Of a stretch of DNA of 64,000 bases, positions 45,153-54,349 are shown piece by piece. The stretch comes from Clavelina lepadiformis (taxonomy: Eukaryota > Chordata > Ascidiacea > Aplousobranchia > Clavelinidae). Both the position numbers and the translations under genes were made by a program. Position 1 is the stretch's first letter. Every line of letters starts with the position of its first letter. The notes under the pieces were generated by a model. The model was given only the letters and a program-made list of their open reading frames with translations, searched no databases and was not told the origin of the DNA. The stretch lies in NCBI RefSeq assembly GCF_947623445.1, contig NC_135248.1:682001-746000 (forward strand). Reading direction: 5' to 3'.

Positions 45153-46777
45153 TTACTGATGGCTGAATAGTACAAGTTTGTTAAATTTTTTTCGTATCTT
45201 TTTGCAGGTAATTTCTTCATTGTACTCTTTTCCAAGGTGGTAAAGTCGAATTTTGCAGTATGCTTTTGAAACTAACTTTATAAGGTCAAAGATATGGTTG
45301 TTGGTGACACTTGTGTCTAACATATGATATTGAAGATTGCAGAATGCTAAGGATAGGTTGATATTAGCCAGAACAGATGTTGCAGTACCTTCTGATACTC
45401 CTTTTTCTAAACCGACATAACAAATTCAAGGTATATATGATACTGTATATAATCTTCTATATTTTTTGTAATTATGCAACTAAGCTGTGTTTATATATAT
45501 GTCAGATAAATATAATAATCATCAGATAAATATAAATTATTTTGCTACATTTTACCTTGGGGAAGTTTTCCTCTTGTAGTTTTAAGAAGACGTTAAAACT
45601 GTTTTTCAGTTTCCTCGCAAACTACTACTACACTTTCGGAAAGTTTAAATAATTTGCCTTTATCTTTCATTTGCAGGAAGTCAGACACTGGAAAATTGGT
45701 TGTTGAACCAAGAGCTTGACTACAGTGACTGCACAAAATTTGCTTATCAACCATTTTGCTAACATAGCCAGCTATGTATGAAATGGCAGCTTTTTTGTAT
45801 TCAGACAAACCAAGAATGTTTGGAATTTCACTGAGGCTATGATCTTCGTCGACTTCTAGATCCCGTCCAAGTAGGTTATATTTTCTTATAATATGAGCAC
45901 TTGATTCTGTCAGCTGAGGGTTACTAGTTGAAGCACCATTGAATATATGCAAAATTTCAATTGGTAACTTTTGTTCACAGTTACCAACTCCACCTTTAAT
46001 ATCACTTCTTAGAAGTAAGCGCTTATAAGCTGCTGTAAACTGCTGACTTGTCGGGTTGTTGTTGAAACCTCCTGCTGACCTTATGGCTCCAAAAAACAAC
46101 TCAAGGTGGTCTTGGCTAAGCTTGTAAGTTAAGATATATCTTAGTGGAGATTGATTTTGCCCAACTAAATCTTCAAACAACCCTTTTATACTTCTTATTG
46201 CCATCAAGAATCCCAGAAAGCCTGTTTTCCGTCTTGTTTTAAGCATTTGTACCCCAGCAGTGTCCTTCAACTTGAGAATGTAATCAAAAGAAAAATCAAG
46301 AAATGGCCTCCAGCTGGACTCATTGCTTCTTTTCAAAGGTGATTTGAATCCTTTAGCACATGGATTTCTGGAATTGCATATATCAAATAAGCGATCAAAA
46401 ATACGTAAAAACCTAACAGTTGCCGCCGAACTTTGGAACTGTTGTAGTTTCAATGTTATGCTGCAGTACTCAATGGCATCAGTTACGGAAGGAAAAAGAT
46501 AACAAGTAAAATGTAACATACTGAAGATAGCAATGGCGAGCAAGCACAAACAACAAAATGAAGTTATATACAAATGAATGAACTCTTACAGATGGTAAAA
46601 TAACTACATAACAGAGGGTACCTCCGAGAGCAACAGGGTATGCAAATATAAGCTACTAAGCATGCAACGAAGCAAAACAGTTACAAAATTGAAAGCGGCG
46701 ACAAGGGAAAACGGCAAAAAGGTACATGCACAAGACATTAACGGTATTGAAAAGCAAGGTGATACACATAGTGAAAT

Positions 46778-48715
46778 TTAAAGTGTGTGGGTGATTGCGA
46801 AATCATCACGAGAAGATGAAGCGGGCGGCGCGTCATCAGAAGATCCAGACGGAGACGGTTCATTACGAGAACGCCGAGGCAAGGGCAACGGTCGTGGTAG
46901 CTGTGGACTTGCAACTGGCGCCTGCTGTTGGTGGCGCCAAGCGTGGATACGGGATACAAGGGATCTGGCATACTGCAAATGGTGCGGAGACGATCGGATA
47001 AACCCGATGGTATGGAAGAGGGCCCACATCATGGCAAGGAGTTGCAGGATGAATATAAGGGCTGAGAGAAATGGATTCGTAATCTGCGACAGAGCAAGGA
47101 GTAACGTTTGTTTCGCGGCGTGTGCGAATGTGTCTGCGACGTAGGATCCGTTGATCATAGTTTCATCAGTAGTAGTAAGGCTTGTCATGACATGTCGCAT
47201 TTGTTCCTTGAGAAGGTTGGCTTCAGACATAGAGCTGAGCAGCGATTGAAGATCAGTAAACGAGTCAGAGTCAGGTAGCTCGTTGAGAATTTTCTCGTAG
47301 TCGGGTGCCTTGTAGTTGACGTGTATAGGCGACAAAGGTAAGTTGAGTTGGTGCACCTGCACATGTTCGTGCGATAGAGTATAGTTGTGATAAAGGACAG
47401 TGTGTCCCAGAACTCGGAAGACAAAACTTCTTGCTGGTCGATACGATTCCAGCAGGTGTACTCCCGGTAGGACAATGTTGTCTGAAATGAGTTGGCCGTA
47501 TTGACTGTGGCCGTTTTGATCGCGATATTTGATGAGAGGACGTTGGCTGAATGCGTTTCGGTACGCAAGTGACGGTAAGACGGTACCGTTGATAGAGTGA
47601 CATGCTGCTCTGGACATAAAATCTCCAAGGCTGGAACCCATGGTTTGATGTCCAAGAGTAGTAGTGAGTATCTCAGTAGGGAAGATCTTCCCAATTGCTT
47701 TGTAGAGTGTGCCAATTAGCTTCGTGAGTTGGCAATGTAGGAACTTGTTCTCTTCGTTGAAGGTAGTGAGAACTTCTGAAATAAGGTCGTCCTGTTGTGT
47801 GTCGAAGGTTGCAAAAAGTCGCTCGAATTGAGAGTATTGCGTGTGAGAAGGTCCACGCCTTAGCCGGTTAGGACGAAAAAGAGCGAGTCTGTCGAGCTCT
47901 GTACATTGTTGGTAGCGAAAGATAAAGTTGTTGTTGTCGCAGTGAATATGTTCGCCATAGCAGGTTTTCGCACGAGAGGAGCATTTCCTCCAGTGATGTA
48001 CCGAGATCCCGAGATCAGGTAAGGAAACTCTATATAAGGACGTAGAGTTGTAATGGAGGAGCATCTTGTGAGACCCAAGAGGCTTGGTTGGAGGGCAGTT
48101 GATATGCGGAGGTACTCGCCATATAAACATACGATTGCCCGTTAAGCAGTATCCACGCTCGATTGAGCACGATGCAAGAGATCCAAGAGACGACGTCATT
48201 GTGTCCGTGACGTAATCGTAGTAAATTGTAGTGTGAAATAAGAAGTCGTTGGTTACTGTTCCAGAAGCTGAAGTCGGCCAGACAAACTTATAATGGACTG
48301 CATTGTGTGTTGAGTACGCCGCAGGATTAGACAGGATCAGTGGGCCATGTGATGAAACTTTGGTTTCATTCCACGACGAGCATTCTGGGTTGTACGGTGG
48401 GTGTGCGTCAAAGGTGTTGGCCGATTTTTGATAACTCCCAAAAAAGAAGTAAGTTGTGCTCCAGGAAGTAATCTGTGAAGTGCAAACTGTTGCAGGAATC
48501 TTCTGGAGATGCAGATCTGGAGCAAACACGGTAGCAGAGCAGTTATGTATGTAGAAGGGTGTCTGCGTTTGACAATGTATGTCGTCATCAAAGGTATATA
48601 ACCCAAGAGAATGCGAACGCTGACATAACAGAAATTTCTGTGTGTCCGGATGAAGATTCGTCTGAGCGGCGGATGTGAGCAAAAAGAAACACGTAAGCAG
48701 CAGACAAACGAACAT
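46778..48715 (-). CDS. env: Envelope-like glycoprotein of the Gypsy element
   Basis: 645 residues in one open frame. A hydrophobic signal peptide (first ~17 residues) is followed by a Cys-rich ectodomain with several N-x-S/T sites. A furin-type site RLRR lies near residue 290, followed by heptad-like stretches. A transmembrane segment lies at about residues 545-570 (hydrophobic SALIFILQLLAMMW core), then a ~70-residue Pro/Ser-rich cytoplasmic tail. This is the layout of a class I/III viral fusion glycoprotein precursor. It starts 10 bases after the pol stop. I cannot assign it to a viral glycoprotein family from the sequence alone. If expressed, it could let the element bud like an errantivirus, which is inference. 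Confidence 0.7.
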   Translation of the reverse strand: MFVCLLLTCFFLLTSAAQTNLHPDTQKFLLCQRSHSLGLYTFDDDIHCQTQTPFYIHNCSATVFAPDLHLQKIPATVCTSQITSWSTTYFFFGSYQKSANTFDAHPPYNPECSSWNETKVSSHGPLILSNPAAYSTHNAVHYKFVWPTSASGTVTNDFLFHTTIYYDYVTDTMTSSLGSLASCSIERGYCLTGNRMFIWRVPPHINCPPTKPLGSHKMLLHYNSTSLYRVSLPDLGISVHHWRKCSSRAKTCYGEHIHCDNNNFIFRYQQCTELDRLALFRPNRLRRGPSHTQYSQFERLFATFDTQQDDLISEVLTTFNEENKFLHCQLTKLIGTLYKAIGKIFPTEILTTTLGHQTMGSSLGDFMSRAACHSINGTVLPSLAYRNAFSQRPLIKYRDQNGHSQYGQLISDNIVLPGVHLLESYRPARSFVFRVLGHTVLYHNYTLSHEHVQVHQLNLPLSPIHVNYKAPDYEKILNELPDSDSFTDLQSLLSSMSEANLLKEQMRHVMTSLTTTDETMINGSYVADTFAHAAKQTLLLALSQITNPFLSALIFILQLLAMMWALFHTIGFIRSSPHHLQYARSLVSRIHAWRHQQQAPVASPQLPRPLPLPRRSRNEPSPSGSSDDAPPASSSRDDFAITHTL

Positions 48716-48724
48716 GTTGTGTTT

Positions 48725-51700
48725 TCAGTCAGAGAAACGTTTCGGTGGAATGATTTTGCGACCAGTCCGAGAAGTCTTTACAACTTCAGGCGGTTTTATA
48801 GAATCAGGAGCAGTGACAGTAGGTGGTGTCGTTTGCTGTTTCGCTGAAGTAGCGGAAACTGACTTAGGAGCAGGATGTCGAGTCTGCAAAGAAAAATTTT
48901 GTTGATGCGAGGAGGATGATGGTGAGGGAGCATCAATATCAATTGTATAGCTAGGTTTGAGACGGTCAAGTGAGACGCGATCCGGTTTGCCATGACGGGA
49001 TATTACAAAATATTTTTCGTATCTTTCCAATACTGGAAAAGGACCAACATAAGGGCGTTCTAACGCACGTTTGACATGATCGCATCTAACATAAACGCGG
49101 TCACAATGTTTCAAATCCGGATGCACGTAGGACTGCATGAATTTTGTATGAGCTGTCGTTGGAGTAAACTGAAGGTCGTTGATGAAGTCTCGGTAGGCAC
49201 CGAGGTAGCTGGATGTAGGAACTGCAGAGGCAAGCTTGGAGTCTGAAAAGAAACCACCTGGGAGCCGTAAGGTGTGTCCAAAAGCTAATTCAGCAGGTGT
49301 ACATTTCAAATCCTGAAGATAGCGATTACGCAGGGCCAAGACAATAAAACCCAATTTGTGAAACCAACGCTCAGGTTCGTCTGAACACTTGATGGCGCGC
49401 TTGATTTCTGCATTTGCACGTTCTGTAATTCCATTGGAAGTGGGGTGGTAAGCTGTAGTCAGATTGTGTTGAATACCAAGCGAGCGCATAATTTCCGCCC
49501 AAGCGGAACTTATGAAACATGGTCCACGATCACTTGTGAGGATGATTGGAACACCGACCAAGGAACACCAATGATTAACAAAGTAAGCAGCAACGGTTTC
49601 CGTGGTGGCATCAGGAAGTGGTATGGCTTGAACGAAACGCGTATATCGGTCTATACACGTAAGGATGTATTTGTAACCGCGTGAGGTTGGAAGTGGTCCA
49701 ATCAAGTCAATTGCAACATCAGAAAATCGTCCGTAGGGAATTTTGAATGTCCCTGGTGCGGTTTTTGTGTGACGGAAAATTTTTCCTTCCTGGCAGTTTG
49801 GGCATTGTTGAACCCAGGTAGCGATTTGCTTGCACATCCCTATCCATATAAATCTTTCCTTGATTAGTTTAATTGTGGCTTTTTTTCCAGGATGCGATAA
49901 ATTATGTAAGTGCAGAAAGACTTGACGTTGGAAAGAGGAAGGAACCAGAACACGCTCTGTGTCAGTGGACACGTCACAAAGAATGGTAAAGTTATTATTG
50001 GGCAGCTTGCAGTCTTGAAGTTTGAGTGATGTTGTTGCGGTGCGTAGTCTTTGAATAGCAGGATCCTTGGCTTGTGCTTGTGCTATTTTCTCATACTCTA
50101 AAGGAGGCGGAAGATCGGAGAGAGTATTAATGTTGGGTGCCGAAGGTTGAGACCTTGACAAGAGGTCCGCCACAACATTGGCAGAGCCTTTGATGTGCTC
50201 AATGGTTGTTGTATATTCTGAAACGAACAACAATTGTCGGAACTGTCTTGGAGAGTAATGTTCAGAGAGCTTACTGAGACTAGAAACCAGAGGGAGGTGG
50301 TCTGTACGCAAAGTGAATTGTCGGCTTGTCAAGAAGTAGCGGAAATGACGTATTGATTTGTAAGCGGCCAACAGCTCTCTGTCAAAGCAACTGTATTTAC
50401 GTTGACTGGCGTTCAGCTGTCTTGAAAAGAAGGCCAAAGGAACAAGTTGATTTCCTTGCAATTGCTCTAATGTTGCTCCAATACCGGTCAATGAAGCGTC
50501 AACTGTTAGATAAGTTGGAGCATGGAGTTTCGGAAACGCTAATGTGCTAGCATTTGCAATAGCTTGTTTGCTGTTGGCGAAGGCGCGTTCGGCTTCGGCA
50601 TTCCATGTTAAAGGGGCCGCGCGCTTGCTGCGACTGTTCGGAACCAGCTTGTAAAGCGGTTGTAAGGTTGTGGAACAATGCTTCAGGAAACGAAAATAAT
50701 AGCAATAAATTCCCAAGTAACGTTTCAGTTGTTTGCAGGTTTGTGGCTGTGGGTAATCAAGAATGGCCTGCACTTTTTCTTGAGTAGGTCGTATACCTTC
50801 AGAATTTATGTGATGGCCAAGGTAGTCAAGAGACTTGCGGTTGAATTCACTTTTGTCTAAATTCAGCGTTAAGCCAAATTCCTCAAGACGTTGAAAAAGC
50901 AGCTTAAGATGTTCAAGATGTTCTGACAGGTTACTACTTCCAATGATGATATCATCGAGGTAAGCAAAGATTCCAAGGTGCTGAAGGGGACGTACCACTT
51001 CTCCTATGAGTCTGGAAAACGTCCGTGGGGCGCCGGACAAACCGAACGGAAGTCTTGTATATTCAAATTGTCCAAGAGGGCAAACAAACGCCGTTTTATG
51101 GACGTCTTCTGGAGCCACTTTTATTTGATGAAATGCAGCTTGAAGATCGCACTTAGAGAAGACAGTTTTACCATACAAAACATCGGAAAAACTATGTAAG
51201 AACGGAAGAGGATAACAGCTGTCGATTGTTTGTTTATTGACTAATTTATAATCAACGACAAGACGATATTTATTGCCAGAAGAGCCTTTAGGAACGAGCA
51301 AAGCCGGACTTCCATAAGGAGAATCACTGTAGCGGATAATTTCACGTTCCAGCAAGCTGTCAATTTCTTTCTTCAAGATCTGCATTGTTTCTGGGCTATA
51401 TCGACGTGGACGCGCACGTGCAGGAGAACCTGTGGTATGGATGTGGTGAACGATGGAATGCTTCACTGGTTTAACAGCTGACATGGGTTTTTGCAAGTCT
51501 GGAAATTGATGTAAAAGGTCTGCAACAGGATCTATCTGGCTGAGAATGGATATGCGAACAGGATCACTTTCAACAGGCTCTAACGTATATTGCTGTCGGT
51601 TCGGTACATCTATCAGAAGTTTGGCTTTAAGATCCAAAACAAAGTTGTATGCAGTGAGAAAGTCCAACCCCAATATGCAGAAAGGTGTGTCCGCAAGCAC

Positions 51701-51979
51701 AAATTCAAAGGGATAAGAAAAACGAGGGTGAAGAGAAACATTAAGCTGTGTAGTGCCATACGTAGTAATTGGCGTGCTGTTAGCAGCGAAAAGCGGAGTT
51801 TGCGGTTTGCGGTTTGATACGTCAGCTAAACTAGCGGACAAAAGCGAAGTTGCTGCCGCGCTATCTACATAAAAGTGAATACTATTTGCGTGATCATATA
51901 CAGTTAACAAGGGGCAGCCTCTTTTTATAGTTGATGCGACCGACGGGACTGACGGGGTTAACGTTGCGTCGATCGCCAC
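48725..51979 (-). CDS. pol: Pol polyprotein (protease, RT, RNase H, integrase) of the Gypsy element
   Basis: 1084 residues, open throughout. Order: aspartic protease (FYVDSAAATSLLSA), reverse transcriptase (VPKGSSGNKYRLVVDY; LPFGLSGAPRTF; catalytic YLDD), RNase H (TVDASLTGIGATLEQ), integrase with an HHCC finger (H...H...CPNC) and a DDE core (DLIGPLP; TSDRGPCF; NGITERANAEIKR), and a GPY/F-type tail (YVGPFPVLERYEKYF). This order, with RNase H before integrase, defines Ty3/Gypsy (Metaviridae). It overlaps gag by 22 bases and lies in the -1 frame relative to gag, so programmed -1 frameshifting is the likely mode of expression. Confidence 0.93.
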   Translation of the reverse strand: MAIDATLTPSVPSVASTIKRGCPLLTVYDHANSIHFYVDSAAATSLLSASLADVSNRKPQTPLFAANSTPITTYGTTQLNVSLHPRFSYPFEFVLADTPFCILGLDFLTAYNFVLDLKAKLLIDVPNRQQYTLEPVESDPVRISILSQIDPVADLLHQFPDLQKPMSAVKPVKHSIVHHIHTTGSPARARPRRYSPETMQILKKEIDSLLEREIIRYSDSPYGSPALLVPKGSSGNKYRLVVDYKLVNKQTIDSCYPLPFLHSFSDVLYGKTVFSKCDLQAAFHQIKVAPEDVHKTAFVCPLGQFEYTRLPFGLSGAPRTFSRLIGEVVRPLQHLGIFAYLDDIIIGSSNLSEHLEHLKLLFQRLEEFGLTLNLDKSEFNRKSLDYLGHHINSEGIRPTQEKVQAILDYPQPQTCKQLKRYLGIYCYYFRFLKHCSTTLQPLYKLVPNSRSKRAAPLTWNAEAERAFANSKQAIANASTLAFPKLHAPTYLTVDASLTGIGATLEQLQGNQLVPLAFFSRQLNASQRKYSCFDRELLAAYKSIRHFRYFLTSRQFTLRTDHLPLVSSLSKLSEHYSPRQFRQLLFVSEYTTTIEHIKGSANVVADLLSRSQPSAPNINTLSDLPPPLEYEKIAQAQAKDPAIQRLRTATTSLKLQDCKLPNNNFTILCDVSTDTERVLVPSSFQRQVFLHLHNLSHPGKKATIKLIKERFIWIGMCKQIATWVQQCPNCQEGKIFRHTKTAPGTFKIPYGRFSDVAIDLIGPLPTSRGYKYILTCIDRYTRFVQAIPLPDATTETVAAYFVNHWCSLVGVPIILTSDRGPCFISSAWAEIMRSLGIQHNLTTAYHPTSNGITERANAEIKRAIKCSDEPERWFHKLGFIVLALRNRYLQDLKCTPAELAFGHTLRLPGGFFSDSKLASAVPTSSYLGAYRDFINDLQFTPTTAHTKFMQSYVHPDLKHCDRVYVRCDHVKRALERPYVGPFPVLERYEKYFVISRHGKPDRVSLDRLKPSYTIDIDAPSPSSSSHQQNFSLQTRHPAPKSVSATSAKQQTTPPTVTAPDSIKPPEVVKTSRTGRKIIPPKRFSD

Positions 51980-53217
51980 GCGTTTTTTGTCGGGCTATTT
52001 TGATTTTTCCACATGCTACAAGTTGGGTGACAGCGGCGCGCATCCCTACCGAAGCGGGCGTGGTAATAACATAAGCCATTTGAAGCATCAGACGCGCAAG
52101 GGTAATTGCTACGTTGGTAGTCTGGTTTCTGAAATGTGGTGGATGAACGTGAAAAATTATATTGGCGTTTATTAGGAAAAGAAGAACCGTTTTGGCGGCG
52201 ATTATCTCGATTAAAACCGTTGTTGCTGTACGATTTGTGAAACTGTCCATTGTTTGTGCGTGGTGAACATTGTTGCCATGTTGAGTTAAATGAATTTCGT
52301 TGGTTTGGTGAATTATGATTTGTGAAATTTGTATTTCTTTGTCCGGAACTCTTTGTTGCATTGTTAGCGTTAGATCGTGTATAATGCGGTGGTTCAGACA
52401 ATTGAATTTGCTGTATTTGTGGTTGCATTGGGTAATCAATGTCATCCGTATCAGTGATAGCAAGAGAAAGGTTGTGCGAAGAAGTTTTTGGTTGTTTGAG
52501 CAGCAAGATTTCGTGGGCCTTGCTTGCAAGGTTCTGGAGATCGTGGTTTTCCACGCTGGCTAACGCAATTGCGACGTCTGGTGGTAACGCTATAAGAAAC
52601 TTTGCACGAATTAGTTTGACGACTGGCGGAGTAAGATTCTCTTGACCTACTGCGCTCATTAATTCGCGCATTAAGTGTTTGGGGGACTGATCGTGCAGCG
52701 TCAGGTCCGCCAACAAAAAATCTAAATGGTCCTCACGTTTGACAAAGTTTCTCAAGATTTCATTGATCAATATGTCGTAGCAGTTCTGTGCTGACGCCGA
52801 AGGTAACCGAAGGAGCGCGAGGTCTTTCGCAGGAATTGCCTCTACCGCTAACAAGTAACGATTAGTTTGAGAAGTGATTTGATAAAGAGAAAATTTATGT
52901 TCAAGATGAGAAATCCACGCTTCGGGATTGAATTTCCAAAAGGTAGGAAGTTTAACGTGTGAAAACAAATCGTTTCGCAAAGTATTGTTCTGTGGTTGCG
53001 TATTTGTCCGTAATTGGTTATTAGCACCCAGACCAGACGGTCCAGCGGTGTCATTATCGGGAGTATTTGCAGATTCCTCCCCGTTTTCGTTCGACATAGT
53101 TGTATTATTGTTTGACTCGTTGGAACGGTCGGTTGATCGTGTGCTCATGTGGTATTCTGTCTTAGCTTTGCCAGTCACCGAAGTAACTTTTCGTTGTGTC
53201 GGCGTGGGTTGTGACAT
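51958..53217 (-). CDS. gag: Gag of the Gypsy element
   Basis: 419 residues beginning MSQPTPTQRK. The capsid-like region has 'VKLPTFWKFNPEAWISHLEH', the usual metavirus motif 'LP.F...+...W..+.E..F', followed by a helical region. The basic, Asn/Gln-rich C-terminus carries a Cys/His cluster 'GLCYYHARFGRDARRCHPTC', an atypical nucleocapsid-type finger seen in gag of several invertebrate and platyhelminth Gypsy elements. It ends inside the start of pol. Confidence 0.85.
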   Translation of the reverse strand: MSQPTPTQRKVTSVTGKAKTEYHMSTRSTDRSNESNNNTTMSNENGEESANTPDNDTAGPSGLGANNQLRTNTQPQNNTLRNDLFSHVKLPTFWKFNPEAWISHLEHKFSLYQITSQTNRYLLAVEAIPAKDLALLRLPSASAQNCYDILINEILRNFVKREDHLDFLLADLTLHDQSPKHLMRELMSAVGQENLTPPVVKLIRAKFLIALPPDVAIALASVENHDLQNLASKAHEILLLKQPKTSSHNLSLAITDTDDIDYPMQPQIQQIQLSEPPHYTRSNANNATKSSGQRNTNFTNHNSPNQRNSFNSTWQQCSPRTNNGQFHKSYSNNGFNRDNRRQNGSSFPNKRQYNFSRSSTTFQKPDYQRSNYPCASDASNGLCYYHARFGRDARRCHPTCSMWKNQNSPTKNAWRSTQR

Positions 53218-53263
53218 TTATCAAAACCGATGAAAAATGTTTTAGGCGGCGCACCGCAAAAAT

Positions 53264-54349
53264 TGTTCACAATTGAACCAAAATATATTTTACAACAAGA
53301 ACTTTTATTTCAAACTGCAGCACAATGCAGCACAATAAGAATAGCTTAAGCTAAGTTAATAACGTACAGGCCGATGAGCATGCATTACAAGCTATGGTTG
53401 CAACTAGTTGTATAAAAAGTGAAAAATCCACTTACCAGTGAAGAGCGGCTGTAAGGATTGGAACGCGTCGTTTTTGACACAAGAACGTCGGTGGTCACTG
53501 GAAATGTCGGTGGCTATTAGAACGTCGGTGGTCACTAGAACGTCGGTCGTCACTAGAAATGTCGGAACGTCGGGTTGTCACCAGAAATGTAGAGGTTGCT
53601 AGTTTGTCGAGGTTGTTGGAATGCAGAGGTTGATGGCGACAGGTGCAGATGCAGAGTTTATTGATCTTATCTTACGTTGTTGACTTTAGTTAACCTACTA
53701 CATTAATATCTGACTCTATTGTTGCGTGCGGTTAGAATTCTCTAACCTTATTGACAGCCGAACTTTCTTATTATTTTATAACAAATACAGTTTACCAGAA
53801 AGGGCTTTTATTGTAGGTGCTGTACACTTTCTCAATATTACGCATAACCAGAAGTATAGCAAAACCACTGCTATTAAGATGTCTATTGATTTGCAATCAC
53901 CACGACTACCGTAGTACGGTATTACATCTGTCTATATCTTTACGTCTGCGCCATCTCGCACAGAAGTTCGAGCTTATAAAACATTGTGCGATGTGCCGGA
54001 AATATATGACAAAAAAGGCATGAACATTTCAAAGCGTGTGAACGAGAAAAACAGTGCGTTTGCAATGCAATTTACATTCGGTTAAAGCTGGAAACAGTTT
54101 CTTGGAAGCGACTTGGTAACGTACTAAAAGGAGTTTTCACACGAAGTTATTCAGAGCAAGTTTTCAAATATTCCAACGATAATTGCAGTGTTTATGAAAG
54201 CTAGTTCATTAACTCAAATAAGTAACTGGAAAACACATTTCCAAGAATGATGTGGCGGAACTGAAAGTTTAAAAACTCCAATTGTTAACTGGAAAACACA
54301 TTTCCAAGAATGACGTAATGGTATTACAAAAGCCACCCAGGCCGCCACA
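53264..54349 (-). repeat. Presumed 5' LTR of the Gypsy element (about 1.09 kb)
   Basis: On the minus strand it begins TGTGGCGGCC at 54349 and ends ...GTGAACA at 53264, with AATAAA (minus) near its 3' part. It is followed by a GC-rich GCGGTGCGCCGCC segment that could serve as primer-binding site, though it is not a textbook TGG start. Two internal repeats occur: an 18-bp tandem (53483-53600) and a 27-bp direct repeat 'aactggaaaacacatttcca' plus 'agaatga' at about 54222 and 54287. No second LTR was found, so the limits rest on the P-element junction and the gag context. Confidence 0.6.
53483..53600. repeat. 18-bp tandem repeat inside the presumed LTR
   Basis: The units 'gaacgtcggtggtcacta' and variants ('gaaatgtcggtggctatta', 'gaacgtcggtcgtcacta') recur five to six times, ending in degenerate 'gaaatgtagaggttg' copies. 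Tandem repeats in LTR U3 regions often act as enhancers; that role is inference here. Confidence 0.7.

Larger units (their letters stand above)
46486..54349 (-). mobile_element. Env-bearing Ty3/Gypsy-type LTR retroelement inserted in the P transposase exon
   Basis: About 7.86 kb on the minus strand: presumed 5' LTR (54349-53264), gag (53217-51958), pol (51979-48725) and env-like (48715-46778). The right border is exact: P coding sequence stops at 54350 (AGT G) and the element starts TGTGGCGGCC. The left border lies at 46486, where P coding (TA ACT GAT GCC) resumes in the same codon. Between env and the left border only about 290 bases remain, and they do not resemble the right LTR, so the 3' LTR seems to be missing and no target duplication is seen. 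Three long intact frames suggest it is young. Confidence 0.88.

Noticed and set aside
47185-47715. 176-residue frame within env
   Set aside because: Same strand as env in another frame, with low-quality Thr/Ser/Leu composition. A shadow of env.
51894-52529. 211-residue frame within gag
   Set aside because: It overlaps gag entirely in another frame, has no domain pattern and is a shadow of the gag sequence.
46486-54349. Reading the gap in the P transposase as a large intron
   Set aside because: The borders lack a usable donor and acceptor (GTG|TGTGG and CCTTCCG|TAACTG, no AG), while the codon is completed exactly across the gap and the gap holds gag, pol and env.
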